Part shown: positions 1 through 11,660 of the stretch, piece by piece
Layout of the letters: the number at the start of each line of letters is the position of its first letter
Numbering within the stretch: position 1 is the first letter of the stretch
DNA from: Brachypodium distachyon
Lineage: Eukaryota > Streptophyta > Magnoliopsida > Poales > Poaceae
Length of the DNA stretch: 64,000 nucleotides
Reading direction: 5' to 3'
Assembly: GCF_000005505.3 (NCBI RefSeq)
Contig: NC_016133.3
Span: forward strand, 40,327,237 to 40,391,236
Translations under genes and position numbers: made by a program
Notes under the pieces: model-generated
The model's input: the letters and a program-made list of their open reading frames with translations, nothing else
Told to the model about the DNA's origin: nothing
The model's database searches: none

Positions 1-418
1 TTAGAAGAGAAGCAATGATTGTTATGAGATAATTTAAGTATGGAAGTTTGAATCAGGGTTGGTTCATTTTCAAAAAAATATTTTTTCATCACATGAATTC
101 TAAACATCTAACACCCATGTATGTCCTGTAGAAGGAGGGTCCATCCGATACCAACACTAAGGCCTTGATTTTTTGCCTCCACTAAAAGGATCAGCCCAGC
201 CAGTAACTTGTATGGATGACAACGCAAAATCCAGCATGAATATGAGCAAAGGTGGGCAAGGGTGTCACAAATAGCTCGACCGCAGAATAAAAAAATGTTG
301 AATGCATATTGCTGGGAGTGAGCACTAGGAACATGTCTCTGTTTTTCTCATTGGAGGTGCAACATCATTACATCAACAAAGGCGAAAGTAATATTAGATT
401 AGTAAATAATTTACTTAC
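1..418 (-). other. Intron of SEC23 (partial)
   Basis: This AT-rich stretch follows the exon 3 donor at 418. Read on the minus strand it has no match to the expected next SEC23 trunk segment, so it is probably all intron. The short open frame across 309-548 on the plus strand is the antisense shadow of exon 3. Confidence 0.6.
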
Positions 419-1559
419 AGAACCAGGTCCCTCTGTAGATGGACCACCTATAAACGCCATAATTCTAGCACCTGATCCAGGCACACAAACCCCCAAGAGA
501 CCAGCTGCGACACTTAATGCAGCTCCGGTACATCTTGATGCACGCTGATCAGCAGAAACGGGCCAAGGGTCCTTTTGCAGCTCTTCTATAACCTACAGAA
601 ATGAGAAAGCAGCATCAACAATTTGCAATCGAGAAATGAAAAAAAAAAGCACCTTAAGAGACCTAAAAGTTTTGTCCAAGGCTGGATAAACTTATCTTGC
701 TTCTATGTAAAATAACTATATAACCAGAGTTCTTACTGAATTCAACATAAACTCGCACTCAGAAGCAGGCAACAAGAACCTAGCAATGCTTTCTGCTGAA
801 AGTCCATCCCTTGCGCCAGCGATCACACCTGTTGTTGGTTTTTTCTTCCCTGCAAAGAAACCCATTTGCTCAAGAATTTGATCCTTTGTAACCTCCTTTG
901 TCCCATTGAACACATATGACTTAGGCAACAAGCCAAAACCCAATTCATGAACCTACATGGATCAATATGTATTGTATTCATATCAGATGTTGACCGGCAG
1001 ATTAAACAATGAAATATTAATAAGATTATAAGAGAATGGTGATTATAACCTGTACATATGTCCCAAAAGTAATTAATCCGACAAGGGATTGGTCAGGCAA
1101 TAGCTCAACCGCTTGCGCTAGGGCAGACTTCAAATAACCAATTTCCTCCTCAATCATGCAAGTATCAACAACAAAAAGGAAGACTGGTGGTGATACGGGG
1201 CCTGCTTCGGCAGTGGCCATGTACTCAACAGTAGTACATTGAGGATACAGTTCGGTAGGTAGGTTGCTTGCCGAAACAGTAGAGTAGTGCTGGGGAAAGT
1301 GGTTGCGCTGAAAGCAGAATGGGCATTGCCAAATTTTGGAATCAAAGTCGACAACCGAGAAGGAGTTGAGGATGGAACGGCAAATCCGGCAGCGGAGAGG
1401 GGCATATGGAAGAACAGGAATTGCGGGGTTTGGGTAGAGAGGAGTATATAGGGCAGAAACAGGGACAACGCAGCTAGCAGCATCCTGCTTCGTGCCAGGG
1501 ATCACATTCCAAGTCATCCTTATCCCATCCTGGGCCTCGAGCTCCAGGAACTCAGACAT
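419..1559 (-). CDS. SEC23: Protein transport protein SEC23 (COPII coat GTPase-activating subunit), 5' part
   Basis: SEC23 is the inner-coat subunit of COPII. With SEC24 it forms the cargo-binding layer on ER exit sites and activates the GTPase SAR1. Three coding exons are visible: 1559-1050 (170 codons), 952-737 (72 codons) and 592-419 (58 codons), all phase 0, with GT donors at 1049, 736 and 418 and AG acceptors just before 952 and 592. The protein starts [20 protein letters not shown]. It has the SEC23 zinc finger with paired cysteines near residues 57/60 and 79/82 (LRCRIC ... WQCPFC), then the start of the trunk domain ([22 protein letters not shown]). Exon 3 ends in the trunk sequence [14 protein letters not shown]. 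Positions 1-418 read as intron, so the remaining trunk, helical and gelsolin domains lie beyond the window. The ATG at 1559 gives the canonical N-terminus. The gene is intact as far as visible. Confidence 0.93.
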
Positions 1560-2130
1560 TCTCTGTGATCAGGTTGCTCAAACCTAACTTCTTCAGTGGA
1601 ACCTCAGTCTTCGCAGTTGTATCAGGTCTCTCCACCAGAAACACGAGGACGTCTAAACTCTGATCTGCATAACCATCAATAACCAATTAAAAGCACACTT
1701 AAAGTGGGGCGTGAGGGTCAGTTGAAATCCCCAAATTCTGGGAAAATCAAGCTCCTGGAACAATCAAAATCAAATCCGCCGGTAGCAGGATGGATCGGAC
1801 CATGTTGGGAAAGGATGAACGATTCGGAACAACCAGGAAAACCACCTTAGGGTTCCGCCCACCAGCAGAAGATATCAAACTGGGTGTATCAACTACTGCC
1901 ACCCCGCACCAGCCCAACAGAGAGGCGGAAGGAGTAGTACCTTCGCCTTGCAGGTAGCGCGGCTTCGACGGAGCAGGCCTGCCCTCCCTGAACTCCTCTC
2001 CTCCGGCACCGGCGAGGAGAGGCTGGAGTCGGGACCCGGGGGCAAACGGAGATGCCCTGACTCCCAGAGTTACTAGAAGTCAATAGAGTCTTCTCTCTCC
2101 TTTCAACAATCAGACCTTTTTTTTAGCGAT
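1560..2130 (-). promoter_or_regulatory. Probable 5' UTR and promoter region of SEC23
   Basis: This lies upstream of the SEC23 start codon. The part nearest the ATG is AT-rich. Around 1900-2050 it becomes GC-rich, as grass 5' UTR exons often do, so a non-coding first exon and a 5' UTR intron are likely. I cannot place the transcription start and saw no clear TATA box. Confidence 0.4.
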
Positions 2131-3703
2131 TCAACAATTTTTTCTACTCCGTATTTTTTTTGAGCGAAACAATTTTTTCTACTAAAAAAATTCTCCAGTT
2201 CTTTCTACGGCCCGTGCTAACCGGGCTGTAGCACGGGTCCAGCCCAGGTACAGAATGCAGGGTATCTGTTTTTTTAGCCCACACAGTTGCTTCCAAAAGG
2301 CCTAGCCCCTCCAGCCAGACCCAGCATAGCACCCCTAACTGGTACAGCCCAGTCCTGCCTGCGATGCGTCCGTGCAGCCCATCAGCCCAGCGGTTGCGTG
2401 CGTCGGTCGCTATACTTGCGTCTCCTGCGACTTGTGAGTTGTGAGTTGTACTGCGGACTCGCAGGCTCCCATCCCAGCGAGCCCCACCGCGCCCTCAAAA
2501 ATCAAATCCCTAGCCTGCAGAGATCGGCAGTCTGCCACCGGCGGCACAACGCGACGTGACGCAGGCGGACGCAGCTACGCAAGTCCTGAAGTTCCTGGTT
2601 TTAACGCCAACGCCGCAGGCGCAGCACGAACCCACGACGGCAACGTGGCGCTACTTTTGGTTCGTGTTTCTCAAAAAGGTTTTTACTGAGTTTGAATTTT
2701 TGAATGATTTATGATCCACCATTCGTAGTTGTTGTTTCAGGCCTAACTAGACTATGTTTTGCTTGCAATTTGTTAGGTTTAATTTAGATGAAAAGATTCT
2801 ATCCGAAATTAGATGACTCTAATCAAACTAGTGCAAAGCATAAAAGAACACATTTTGAGCCTAACGGATATTTACCTAAGAATAATGCATTTTTGTTATG
2901 TCTTTAGACAAAAAAAAAATATTTTTAGAGACAGGTAGTGTTTGGGCCGTTGATTACACCTTTTTACTATGGTAAAATTTCGTGGTCGCCTAGCAAAATT
3001 TTCAATGCGCAGTAACTTAGCCCCCCTTTTTTTGTTCCTCCCTGGGTGCGACAAGCCCGAGGCAAGGTTTGTTCCTCCAAGGGAGGCCATGGCCTGGGGT
3101 GTGAAATTTTTCCTTTGGTAAATTGTGATAATTTTGAGTTTGGCCTGGGGCTTATCTTCGTTAATTAGTTTTTTTAAGTCATTTGTACTGCAATAGCCTT
3201 GGTCTAAGCTAATTTCTGGCTCTGCCTCTGAGTGCGCCAATAGTTCTTTTTACATCACCGCCATGATTGTACTTCAGTTGGTTTGATACATGTCAGTATT
3301 TGTGAACGAATAATTGATAGACATCATTACTCTTAGCAGCTCACCCTGGCATCGGTCTTGTGTTTGTTAAAAGAAAAATCAAGCCGAGATGAACAGTGTT
3401 ATTTTCAGTTGCAATAATGTAAAATGGATCTGCCAATCGCCATGAGATTTATTTTTTTGGAACGACACATTTTACAGGTGGTTTCCTAATAATCTTTTAA
3501 CAAATTTTCAATCTTGTCTAAGGGATTCTCTCCTTTTTAATCTTCTACCCACTGAAGTTTTGAAACGGGTACAGACAGATACAGGGCACATGGAACATTT
3601 AGGATGGTACAAATTTCTGATAAATTTGAAACATGTTTAAGCAGCAGGCAAGAGGCCAACACAATCAAATCTATTCCAGACTAAGGACATATTGGAGGCA
3701 ATA
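2131..3703. other. Intergenic between SEC23 and the DPH4-like gene; no gene recognised
   Basis: The region has a GC-rich block (about 2340-2660) and AT-rich DNA up to the 3' end of the DPH4-like gene. An open frame of 114 codons on the minus strand at 2896-3240 has no domain I recognise and looks like degraded repeat. The DPH4-like 3' UTR and poly(A) site should lie within the last few hundred bases. Confidence 0.45.
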
Positions 3704-4228
3704 TCAAGAAGATTTATTTATAACCAATCGTGTTTTTAGCGAACAAGAGGCACATTCAAGAACAACAGAAGCCGATGTGCAATCGAGTGATTGGAAGTCT
3801 ATTTTCCCATCCTCGCCGATCACAATGCCCATTTCACCAAGATCACATGACGAGATTGAGAAATAATCCCCGCACCTGCATGGATAGACAAGCTCTGTCA
3901 AATTGTCAGTGCTTTCAGTTGTCATTTCCTCCACTCCAATTTCATAGGCAACATTCTCCAGGTTCTGCCTAGATGTTTGCAGCTGCTTGTCATACACAGC
4001 TCTGGAATTTGGATCACGTAGGACCTCCCATGCTTTCTGCGCACTCAAGAACTCTCCTTGCTTGCCGGAAGGCACAAGGGAATCAGGGTTTGCTTGAGAC
4101 TTGTCAGGATGCACATTTAGGATGGCAAACCTGTATCCTGCACGGATTTCATCATACGTTGCACCTTCATTCACTGAAAGAACTTCATAGTATGTCTTCT
4201 GCGCAGAAATGCTGCTGACTGGAAGCAT
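3704..4228 (-). CDS. DPH4: DPH4 homolog (DNAJC24/JJJ3-type): J-domain plus CSL zinc-finger protein
   Basis: A single coding exon of 174 residues. The N-terminal J-domain (about residues 12-80) has the HPD motif at residues 40-42, which stimulates Hsp70 ATPase. The C-terminal CSL (DPH-type) zinc finger has Cys at about 117 and 119 (CRCGDYF) and about 159 and 162 (CASC). This J plus CSL architecture defines the Dph4/Jjj3/DNAJC24 family, an iron-binding co-chaperone linked to diphthamide synthesis on elongation factor 2. The length is typical of the family and no break is seen. Upstream of the ATG on the minus strand there is an AG acceptor near 4253. A good GTGAGT donor lies near 5402, after a GC-rich segment, so I infer a 5' UTR intron of about 1.1 kb. 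The role in diphthamide synthesis is family knowledge and is not tested here. Confidence 0.88.
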   Translation of the reverse strand: MLPVSSISAQKTYYEVLSVNEGATYDEIRAGYRFAILNVHPDKSQANPDSLVPSGKQGEFLSAQKAWEVLRDPNSRAVYDKQLQTSRQNLENVAYEIGVEEMTTESTDNLTELVYPCRCGDYFSISSCDLGEMGIVIGEDGKIDFQSLDCTSASVVLECASCSLKTRLVINKSS

Positions 4229-4411
4229 TATGAAAGTTCAATGTCTTCAGGCTGGAAAAGAAACAACAACATGAGACAAATGGAAGTAAACTAAGTGAAA
4301 CAGAAAATTTCAACAGTGAAGATATCTTTTGCCCTCCTTTTTGGAGACGAAATACAGCTTTTTTTTTTTCTTCGACACTAGAGCTTCACATCATATCCAC
4401 TGTATGATGAA

Positions 4412-4481
4412 GTACAAGCAGAATAGTACTCCCTAAACTTGCACTAAAACAGCGACAAGTATTTAGAAACGGAGGGAGTAC
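4412..4481. mobile_element. Stowaway-like MITE fragment
   Basis: The segment ends with the terminal motif ACGGAGGGAGTAC, the inverted form of the Stowaway start TACTCCCTCCGT. It is preceded by a GACAAGTATTTAGAAA-type subterminal sequence. A related fragment lies in a CYP707A intron near 59955-59998. No intact opposite terminus was found. Confidence 0.5.
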
Positions 4482-4913
4482 TATGTTACTAGAGTTTTCA
4501 ATGCAAAATTAACGAAAGCACAAAACAAAATTGTTTTGAGACCTCAAGATATATCCATATCTGTAAGAAACAACCTTTTAATTTAACTATGCCCTATCCA
4601 AATTCATTTCGACCTGCCACAGAAACTGTTCATCATCGAAAACTAGACTGAAAGATCCTTAACAAGTACTCTTCGATAGGCAGACCGCTTCCTATTTCCT
4701 CCAGTTTTGGGACTGACAACATATTTACAGAAACTTTGTAGACAGATACTCCCCCTGATGTCGTCCTGCCCTGCGTCCCTCAAGCCACCAACGTCTCATC
4801 ATCCAGCCTCTCTCTTTGATTCTTTATGTTTCAGTCCAGTTTGTTCCTATCAATTTTCAGCATGTGCTCCTTCCACGAGCCAATAATCTTGCTATCAATT
4901 TTCAGTTCAATGT

Positions 4914-5083
4914 ATGCTATCAATTTGTTGCCTCTCGGTTAATTTCCTAATTACTACAGGGTTCCATGCTATCAATTTGTTGCCTCTCGGTTAATTTCCT
5001 AATTACTCCAGGGCTCCATGCTATCAATTTGTTGCCTCTCGGTTAATTTCCTAATTACTCCAGGGTTCCATGCTATCAATTTG
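4914..5083. repeat. 52-bp tandem repeat, about 3.3 copies
   Basis: Copies start at 4914, 4966, 5018 and 5070, exactly 52 bp apart, and each begins with ATGCTATCAATTTG. Only one or two bases differ between copies. The array lies in the inferred 5' UTR intron of the DPH4-like gene. Confidence 0.9.
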
Positions 5084-5402
5084 GCAATGTATGGTGTGTC
5101 AATTTTCGGTTAACTATGCACTGCAATCGCCAATCAGTAGTAGCTTGCAAAATGGATATCCAATCAGTCATAGTAATTACACGTATAGCAGTCGTTGCTC
5201 CATGAAAAAAAAATGTTCGATCAACCCAACGCCCTAACTCCGCAGCTAAATAATCCAAACAAACAAAAAACAAACTCAACAGTATTCTGAGCTGCTCCGT
5301 TCCTTAGTTGCAGTTGACCAAATGATTACGATCCAAGTAAACAAGCTAAATCCGCACATGGATTTATAAGCAGGGATGCTAGCGAGTTCTCAAGACGGAC
5401 TC

Positions 5403-6450
5403 ACCGGCGAGAAGCAGCTGGCCGGAGCTTGGCGCGTGGACGGCGTGGACGGCGTCGACGTGCACGCCCCTACCAGTTCATCCGCGGCTCAGTCCGGCAC
5501 CCCAGCCGATCGGATAGCCGGTTCCAAGCCCCGATCTGATGGACGCGGCTGGATCTGATCTTTCTGACTGCAGGCGCAGACGCGCAGTTGAACCCTCTTG
5601 CAAGTTGCCACGGGAGTCGGGAGCGGCGGCCGGGGAAGAGGAAGACGGCGAGCGAGAGAACGGTGAGTCGCTGACTTTGGGTCGAGGTGGGCTTTTTCTT
5701 TTGTGAGCACATGGATCTGGGCCTTTTTTTGCAACCAACCAGTCCTGAGGCTGCTTAGTAGGCCTCACATCGTATGGGCCTTTTCGAGTTCACCTAGACC
5801 CTTTTTGAAAACAATAAACTGAACTTCACTTTTCACGTTCTCCCTCGAAACGAACATCCCTTTCGATCGTGCAGCAGATAAACCATTCCGCGGATCCGCC
5901 CAGCACCAAACTCTAGCCCAAACTCATCTAGTAGCTGGAGTAACAACAAGATTTCTTTTTGAGAAATCATATCTGGTAGGAGTATTAATCAAGGACAATG
6001 GTACAAAGGGTCACCTGATATAAACAACCGAAAAACAAAAAGGATGAAGTCAACATCGAAAACCGAGCAAACTGAGCTCTCACTCATTCAATCTGCAAAA
6101 CACGTTGCCTGGCAACAACTACTACCCTGCAAGTGCATATGAACGCTAATCTTGCCGCTCGCCCTCGCGCGCACACGTGCTCTCACAGGAACCCCACATC
6201 CCAGAGCCATGCCAAGGCCGCGCGCCACCACCATCATATCAGCATAGCAGCTCGCTCCCCGGCCCGACCAACAGCGTCTGTACTTAATTAGCACCCGTCC
6301 CCCTGGCTCGATCCCACCACTTCTCCTCTAAGGTCTCAGCATCCCCTGATGGCCTGATCCCCCCCACCACCGAGAGTACGACGACACGACGCAACTAGAT
6401 CCCCACGTCCTCCACGGCGGGCCACCCTGGGCGGGGGAGATCCGATCGAC
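5403..6450. other. Spacer between the divergent DPH4-like and BKI1-like genes
   Basis: About 5403-5690 is GC-rich and probably holds the first (untranslated) exon and promoter of the DPH4-like gene. The 6050-6450 part should include the promoter and 5' UTR of the plus-strand gene at 6451. No TATA box was convincing. The several overlapping minus-strand open frames at 5470-5770 look like chance frames in GC-rich DNA. Confidence 0.4.
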
Positions 6451-7110
6451 ATGTCCCGCGGCCTCGTCGAACGCGCCAACAGCGACCTCGGCCACATCGC
6501 CAACTCAAGTACTAGTACAGCAACGGCAACAGGCGACGACCTCCACCGCCGCCAATGCACGAATAACAAGCAGAGGCTGGCGCTTCTCTTCTCCGGGGCC
6601 GGTGCCGGCGCGTGGAGACGAAGCGAGGCGGCGACTGCTACTAGTACCAGGGCAGAGACCGGCGGCGGCGGCGGCGGCAGCAAGAAGAAGCATGTCCAAG
6701 GAAGCAGCATAGGGCCGCGGGTGAAGAAGTACATGGCCAAGGCGGAGCAGCTCCTCGCGTCCTTCTCATCCGGTGGCAGCGCTAGCGGCGGCAGGAGGGA
6801 CGATGATGACAGGCGGCGGCGGCGGGGCCCGAGTATTAGTAACTCGTTCCCTTCCTCCTCCGGCTCCGGCAGATGGCCGTCCAAGCGGCACGGGTGGGAT
6901 GGGATCAGGCTGTTCTCGGAGCCCGCGTCGCTGCGGGGGTCACCCGCCAACAGCGGGCGCCTCTCCGCGAGGGGGGTAATACCGAAAGCGCCGTCGTCGG
7001 AGGAGGACCTGCAGAGCGCCATTCAGGCCGCCATCGCGCACTGCAAGAACTCGTCCGTCGCCGCGGCCAAGCAGCTGCCGGCGGCGATCGACCGAGCCAG
7101 ACAGGTGTGA
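6451..7110 (+). CDS. BKI1/MAKR-like membrane-associated kinase regulator (219 aa, single exon)
   Basis: BKI1 and the MAKR proteins are plant-specific, largely disordered proteins held at the plasma membrane by basic residues. BKI1 binds the kinase domain of the brassinosteroid receptor BRI1 and inhibits it until phosphorylated. Here the recognisable part is the C-terminal helix at about residues 186-204 (SSEEDLQSAIQAAIAHCKNS), which resembles the BRI1-interacting motif of BKI1. A basic segment VKKYMAKAEQLL lies near residues 92-103, and a run of Arg (RRRRRG) follows an acidic patch. The middle is rich in Ser, Gly and Arg with poly-Gly. At 219 residues it is shorter than Arabidopsis BKI1. The ATG at 6451 opens the frame, and the TGA at 7108 follows RARQV. 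The alternative is a more distant MAKR paralogue. The assignment rests mainly on the C-terminal motif. Confidence 0.68.
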   Translation: MSRGLVERANSDLGHIANSSTSTATATGDDLHRRQCTNNKQRLALLFSGAGAGAWRRSEAATATSTRAETGGGGGGSKKKHVQGSSIGPRVKKYMAKAEQLLASFSSGGSASGGRRDDDDRRRRRGPSISNSFPSSSGSGRWPSKRHGWDGIRLFSEPASLRGSPANSGRLSARGVIPKAPSSEEDLQSAIQAAIAHCKNSSVAAAKQLPAAIDRARQV

Positions 7111-8233
7111 ATTAATATCGAGGCGGTGGCGCGCGCGGCGCCGCGCGTCGTCTTTCATGCCGGTGGCAGACTCGGACATACGCACGCACGCACGACCTGC
7201 TACCCACGTCACGGGATCATGTTTGTATGTGTCTGCACTGTACGTAGCCTGGGCGTGAGAAGTTTAAATGCATGGCTGAAAGTGTCTAGTTTTCATGCTG
7301 GAACTATAGCCACCCAGGCGGGACCAAATTCAGGTTTTGTGAATTTAGGCGCATGTAAAGAAATTCATGATTTTTTTTGGATTATTAAGACGTCCTTGTA
7401 TTGTTTACGTCAAGGTAGTAGAAAGTTGCTAATTTAGCCAGAACTGAACTTCCATGATTCAACAGTACGTACAAGCCGAAGCATTTCTGCTCGATCCGTT
7501 ATTTCCACTAATGGTGGAGGACCGCTGGTACTCCGTACTTGGCAGTGATCATCGCCACGATCATTTCGAAAGTTCCATCCACCTGGTCTGCCGGCCCGTA
7601 CCGCGCGCGCCCCTCGGTCGTCGCCGGTTTCATCAGTGAAAGCGACCGGTGGTTGGATGGTTTCTCCAATTTAAACCGCCGCTGGATGGATGGATGGATG
7701 GATGGATGATGGATCTATCGAATCCAGCTGCACTCCTGTAGTGCAGTAATGTCAGCTGCTGAATCAGTTGAACGTGCAGGGACCAACGGTTGCATTCCTC
7801 GAAATAATACGCCGGCAGCCGAAAATGACGGTGTTGGGCTGTTAGCTGCACCGGAACTTTTGCCTTGGATCTGGATAATAATATCATAACTAGCTAAGTA
7901 GCCGTGCGTTGCAATGGAGATACAATCTACTATCGCTTAGCTAGAATGACAAAAGCGAAAGAATTGACGTTTACAATCTATCATTTGGAAAATGACAGAT
8001 GTTCTTTAGTGACCCTGTTGCTTTCGAACAACGCAAAAATGCAGCGTTCTTCGGTAGCGCTGGTGTTTTCGAACAACACGAAATGCAGTGCCATCAAAAT
8101 CCATTAAGTACAAGAATTCTGTTCACTTTACCGGTTATACAGGACTGCATCAACAACAAAAATTGGTATCTCACAATTTTATATTTTACTGTTATGCAAG
8201 TTTTTAAACAGAGGAAAGGAGACCACATCAGAA
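7111..8233. other. Intergenic; no gene recognised
   Basis: It holds the 3' UTR of the BKI1-like gene, a short GGAT microsatellite (about 7682-7710) and AT-rich DNA. From about 7893 there is a terminus-like sequence containing CCGTGCGTTGCAATGG, related to the inverted repeat of the 4.3-kb element at 26 kb. I did not find a matching opposite end. Confidence 0.4.
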
Positions 8234-9827
8234 TCACACCGAATGGAGATTAACAAGAGGCGGTTTTGAAGAGGATGAACAGGCAACGCGTACGTTCATG
8301 CACGGTGGCTCTCTTGGGCGAGCGGAGCACGACATGGTGGGCCCGTTGACCACCTCTACCGCCTTCGGCGCCCTCAGGTCCATGGAGCCCGCGTAGCGCC
8401 CCATGCTCATCCACATACCAACCTTGCCAGCCGAGAAGACGGATGGACAGTGCAGAGCTTTAAAAAATGTTCTCACACAAACTACACTGTACCACTTCAG
8501 ATAAAGTTAGTTTCAAGAATTAAAGTAAAATGACATGAAACAAGTCAATGTTGTTGTGTACAAAGTGATGCTTAATTGAACATGTCCTTAGATTGAAACT
8601 TAAAAAATCTGTAAAATAAGAAGTAAGTGTATATTTGTCTCTTGGATTGATCTAGTGGTAGAGGAGACATTAGGATATCATTAACATCTTCAATTAAATA
8701 AAAGGTATCAGGTGGTGTTTAATTTATACTCTCAAAGCCAGACAATACATGAACATGTGTGAAACTGGCAATACCTTGGATTTTAAGTACACCGATGTGC
8801 GCATCATCCAAATTGTTCAGACCTTAGTTTCAGTCAAGATGCTACTGACAATTTCATATATTTAGTGGTGCTACAAATTCAGATTGATGGCTTACCTTGA
8901 TGTGTTGCCTTGGAGGCCGTGATCTCCCTCCCTGCTTACTTCTTTATTCTTCTACCATTTCTTTCCTTCAGATCCTCCTCCCTTATTCTTCTTATTATTC
9001 AGGAAGGGTGCAGTTGATACAAATTCACTCGGCAATATCACGTCATAGGAACATGTAGCTTGCTGTGATGTCCCAAAATACCAAAACGGCAAAAGGGGTA
9101 CTACTCATAATATAAGCATGGTTGACACACATCATTGCTGTAACTTCTCATGCCTAAGTTGCATAACCTTTATCGAAAAAAATATACAGAAGACAGAAGT
9201 CATGTAAGTATAAGCATAACAAAACCAACATTTTCATTCCTTCTAAAATGTAATAGCATTGTCATGGTTATCTAGGAAGTTCATATCACAGTTTGAAATA
9301 AAATATTCCATCTAGTATCTCCTGTCCCCCAAGTGAACTATATTGAGCTAGCTGCACATATATAATCCTATCTGGAACAAAGCACAACAATATCAGAACT
9401 GTGTCAGATAATCAAAGGAAACACTGGACACTATGAATTGTAATTGCTCTAAACTTAGCAGGATTTAGTTCATGTCATAATATATTTACCTACATGCAGA
9501 TGATATACGGATACATTTACCTAAAATTGACGGGAGATAAGACATCAATCCAATTGTCATCGGTGGGATTGGATGGAAGAACTCTACCTCTACCATTCAC
9601 TGATCTCACCCTGCAGCATGAATTAATTTCATAGGTTCCATTAATGAATTAACCGTAGCCAATCCTCAACTCGAAGAATACAGCCATGCTTGTCTCCAAC
9701 ACATTGGGCTTAGATCGATGACCTTCTTCTTGTACAAAGTTCTAATGAATTGATCGCTGAACCACACCCTGAAAACAAAAGGACATAAAGCAACAGGCAA
9801 AGCGATTATAAAACGAAACAACGACGA
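8234..9827. other. Intergenic; no confirmed gene
   Basis: Mostly AT-rich. A GC-richer patch at 8260-8440 reads on the minus strand as an uninterrupted frame (GKVGMWMSMGRYAGSMDLRA) just after a possible splice acceptor. It could be a lone exon or a gene relic, but I recognise no family. The rest has no structure I can name. Confidence 0.3.
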
Positions 9828-10640
9828 TTAGGCTTGGGGATCGCGGCGGCCGGGGGATGGACTCCGCCAAGGGATTGCATCGTGGCGGCCGGGGGATGGA
9901 CTTCGCCTGGGGATTGCGTGCGGCTGGAGGGCGTGGGGTCGGCGGCGGACTGCGACTAAAGGGCGGCGGTGCGCGCGGGGTGGACCGCGGACGGCGGCTG
10001 GAGGGTGGCGGACATCACCGTGGTCGGGTTGGATGAAGACACAACGATGATCAATGGCGACGCGGCTTCGGGGTAGGAGGCAGCGGCACGTGGTCCCGTC
10101 AGATCTTGGCTGTGTGCGGCCGTGGGCGCGCGGCGGCTTGATCGGTGGTGGGCACGCGCCAGGCATCGGGCTGCGGGCCCGAGGTTCGGGCGGCGGTGTT
10201 TGAGGCGGCTGCGAGGGATGGATGGATGCGGGATGAGGAGTCCGGCGTTGATGCAGTGATGATGCGTAGGGCGGCCGGCGGGTGAGGCGGACGCGAGGGA
10301 TGTTGGACTGGGCGACAAGAGTGGGCCGGCCCATACCGATATCTTTTTTGATCGAACGGGCGCGCGGAGGCAAACGACATACGTTGGACTAACGTAACTG
10401 TGGATTAAGGAATAGTAAAGATATGTGAGGCAATGGTACCATCGCTAGCGATGCGATTCATTTCTGATTTCTGTTTCTGAGAAGAAGAAATTTTTTTGCA
10501 GACAACACGAGCTAATATATGTGGGCTGGGTTGGAGTAATGATGGGCTGATTATCGTGGAGGCCTTCTTTCGGCTTCCTTCCTCTCTCATAGGCCGAGGC
10601 TGAGGTTTGGTTTCCGGTAGGCCGCGTGCCCCAGTTCTCA
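9828..10640. other. GC-rich block with overlapping Pro/Arg-rich open frames, probably non-coding
   Basis: Three overlapping minus-strand frames (9828-10380) are rich in Pro, Arg, Ser and His and overlap in all phases, which points to composition rather than selection. A short tandem duplication of the sequence around GGCGGCCGGGGGATGGAC occurs near 9845 and 9885. It may be the CpG-rich first exon of a transposon-borne or non-coding transcript. Confidence 0.3.
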
Positions 10641-11451
10641 AATAGTAGGGATCCTGGGCCTCACCAGATTCTGCCCATTTGCACGGCGAATGGTCCGTCC
10701 GAAGCCAGTTTACTCCGCTGTTCTGAGAGTTTTCTCCGATCAGGTCAGAGCCAGGGCAGGCACCACAGGAAGAGCGTAGCAGTCCTTCCTAGCTGGAGGC
10801 TGTAGCGCCATTCCCTGTCGCCCAAAACCTGGCTCTCTGCAGTCTGCACAGAGACATTAGTTTTACTGCGAGGCAGGGCAACCACTGGACAGGGCGCCTC
10901 CCCGGACAGAAGCCAGCCAGGACGTCCATTAATGCCAGGAGGGAGAAACATCGATTGAGAATTTGAGAGGCGCCGGATGCCGAGATCGACAGCTAATAAC
11001 CGGCTTAAATTTAGTGATACCGACACTGGCCGGAGAGAGAGCATGGCAGAGCACGGGCGCTGACCAGAATGAAAGACGCGCATTCCGGAGCGGTGCTACT
11101 CTTCGAGAGAGTAATCTTTTCCCCCTTTTTCGTTTTCGGAGGAAACGAGAGAATGGGCGATCGATCGAGAGAGTCGAAAGGCAAGGCAATACGCCGCTCC
11201 CACGAGGCCGGCCGGCTCGTCGGATAGAGGTAGAGGCGGGGGGCGGTCCTCGATCACTTCCGACTGGCGCCAAGCGAGATGCCACGCGCGTGCAGGACTC
11301 GTCTGACTGCCAGATGCCAAAATTATTTTTCCTGCGTTGGGCGTGTTCTTTCTTCCCCGAATCTTTGGAGATCGACGCAGCTCCGTTGTTCAAGAGTGCT
11401 AGTACTAGCTTGCGTCATCGCTGACTCAGATCGTTTTTCATGTTTTCTTCG
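10641..11451. other. Intergenic; no gene recognised
   Basis: Mixed composition with open frames on both strands (10929-11424) that mirror each other and show no domain. No repeat boundary is visible. Confidence 0.3.
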
Positions 11452-11660
11452 GCGCTCATTCGGTTCGTAAGGATTAAGAAGATGCATTTGTTTTGTAGGA
11501 AAGTGGCAAAATGATTCCTTAGAAATACTATTGGATTCCTATGTTTTGGAGGAAATGAGCATTAGATCCAACCTCTTTTTTCATAGGAATGAGGCAAGAA
11601 CATTCCTTAGGATGTTTTCCATTTTTCCTATGCTTTGCTTTCCTTTAAGCCGAATGAGCC
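11452..11660. mobile_element. Probable MITE with GCTCATTCGG-type inverted termini
   Basis: The left end carries GCTCATTCGGTT and the right end its inverse (AAGCCGAATGAGC). Between them are several CATAGGAA/TTCCTATG pieces typical of a widespread grass MITE group, probably Harbinger-like. The flanking duplication is not clear, so the borders are approximate. Confidence 0.45.

Larger units (their letters stand above)
4254..5402 (-). other. Probable 5' UTR intron of the DPH4-like gene
   Basis: Inferred from an acceptor-like TTCCAG next to the coding exon and a GTGAGT donor at about 5402 preceded by GC-rich sequence. It contains a MITE fragment and a 52-bp tandem repeat, listed separately. The exact borders need transcript data. 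Confidence 0.45.

Noticed and set aside
6336..7022. 228-codon minus-strand frame opposite the BKI1-like gene
   Set aside because: It is the antisense of a GC-rich coding exon. The plus-strand frame has the recognisable C-terminal motif.
8234..8476. 80-codon minus-strand frame as a complete small gene
   Set aside because: The GC-rich part starts after an acceptor-like site, and the first Met lies in AT-rich DNA. At most it is one exon or a relic.
9828..10380. Three overlapping minus-strand frames of 93-181 codons as a gene
   Set aside because: All phases are open together and are Pro/Arg/His-rich, with no domain. This is what GC-rich DNA produces by chance.
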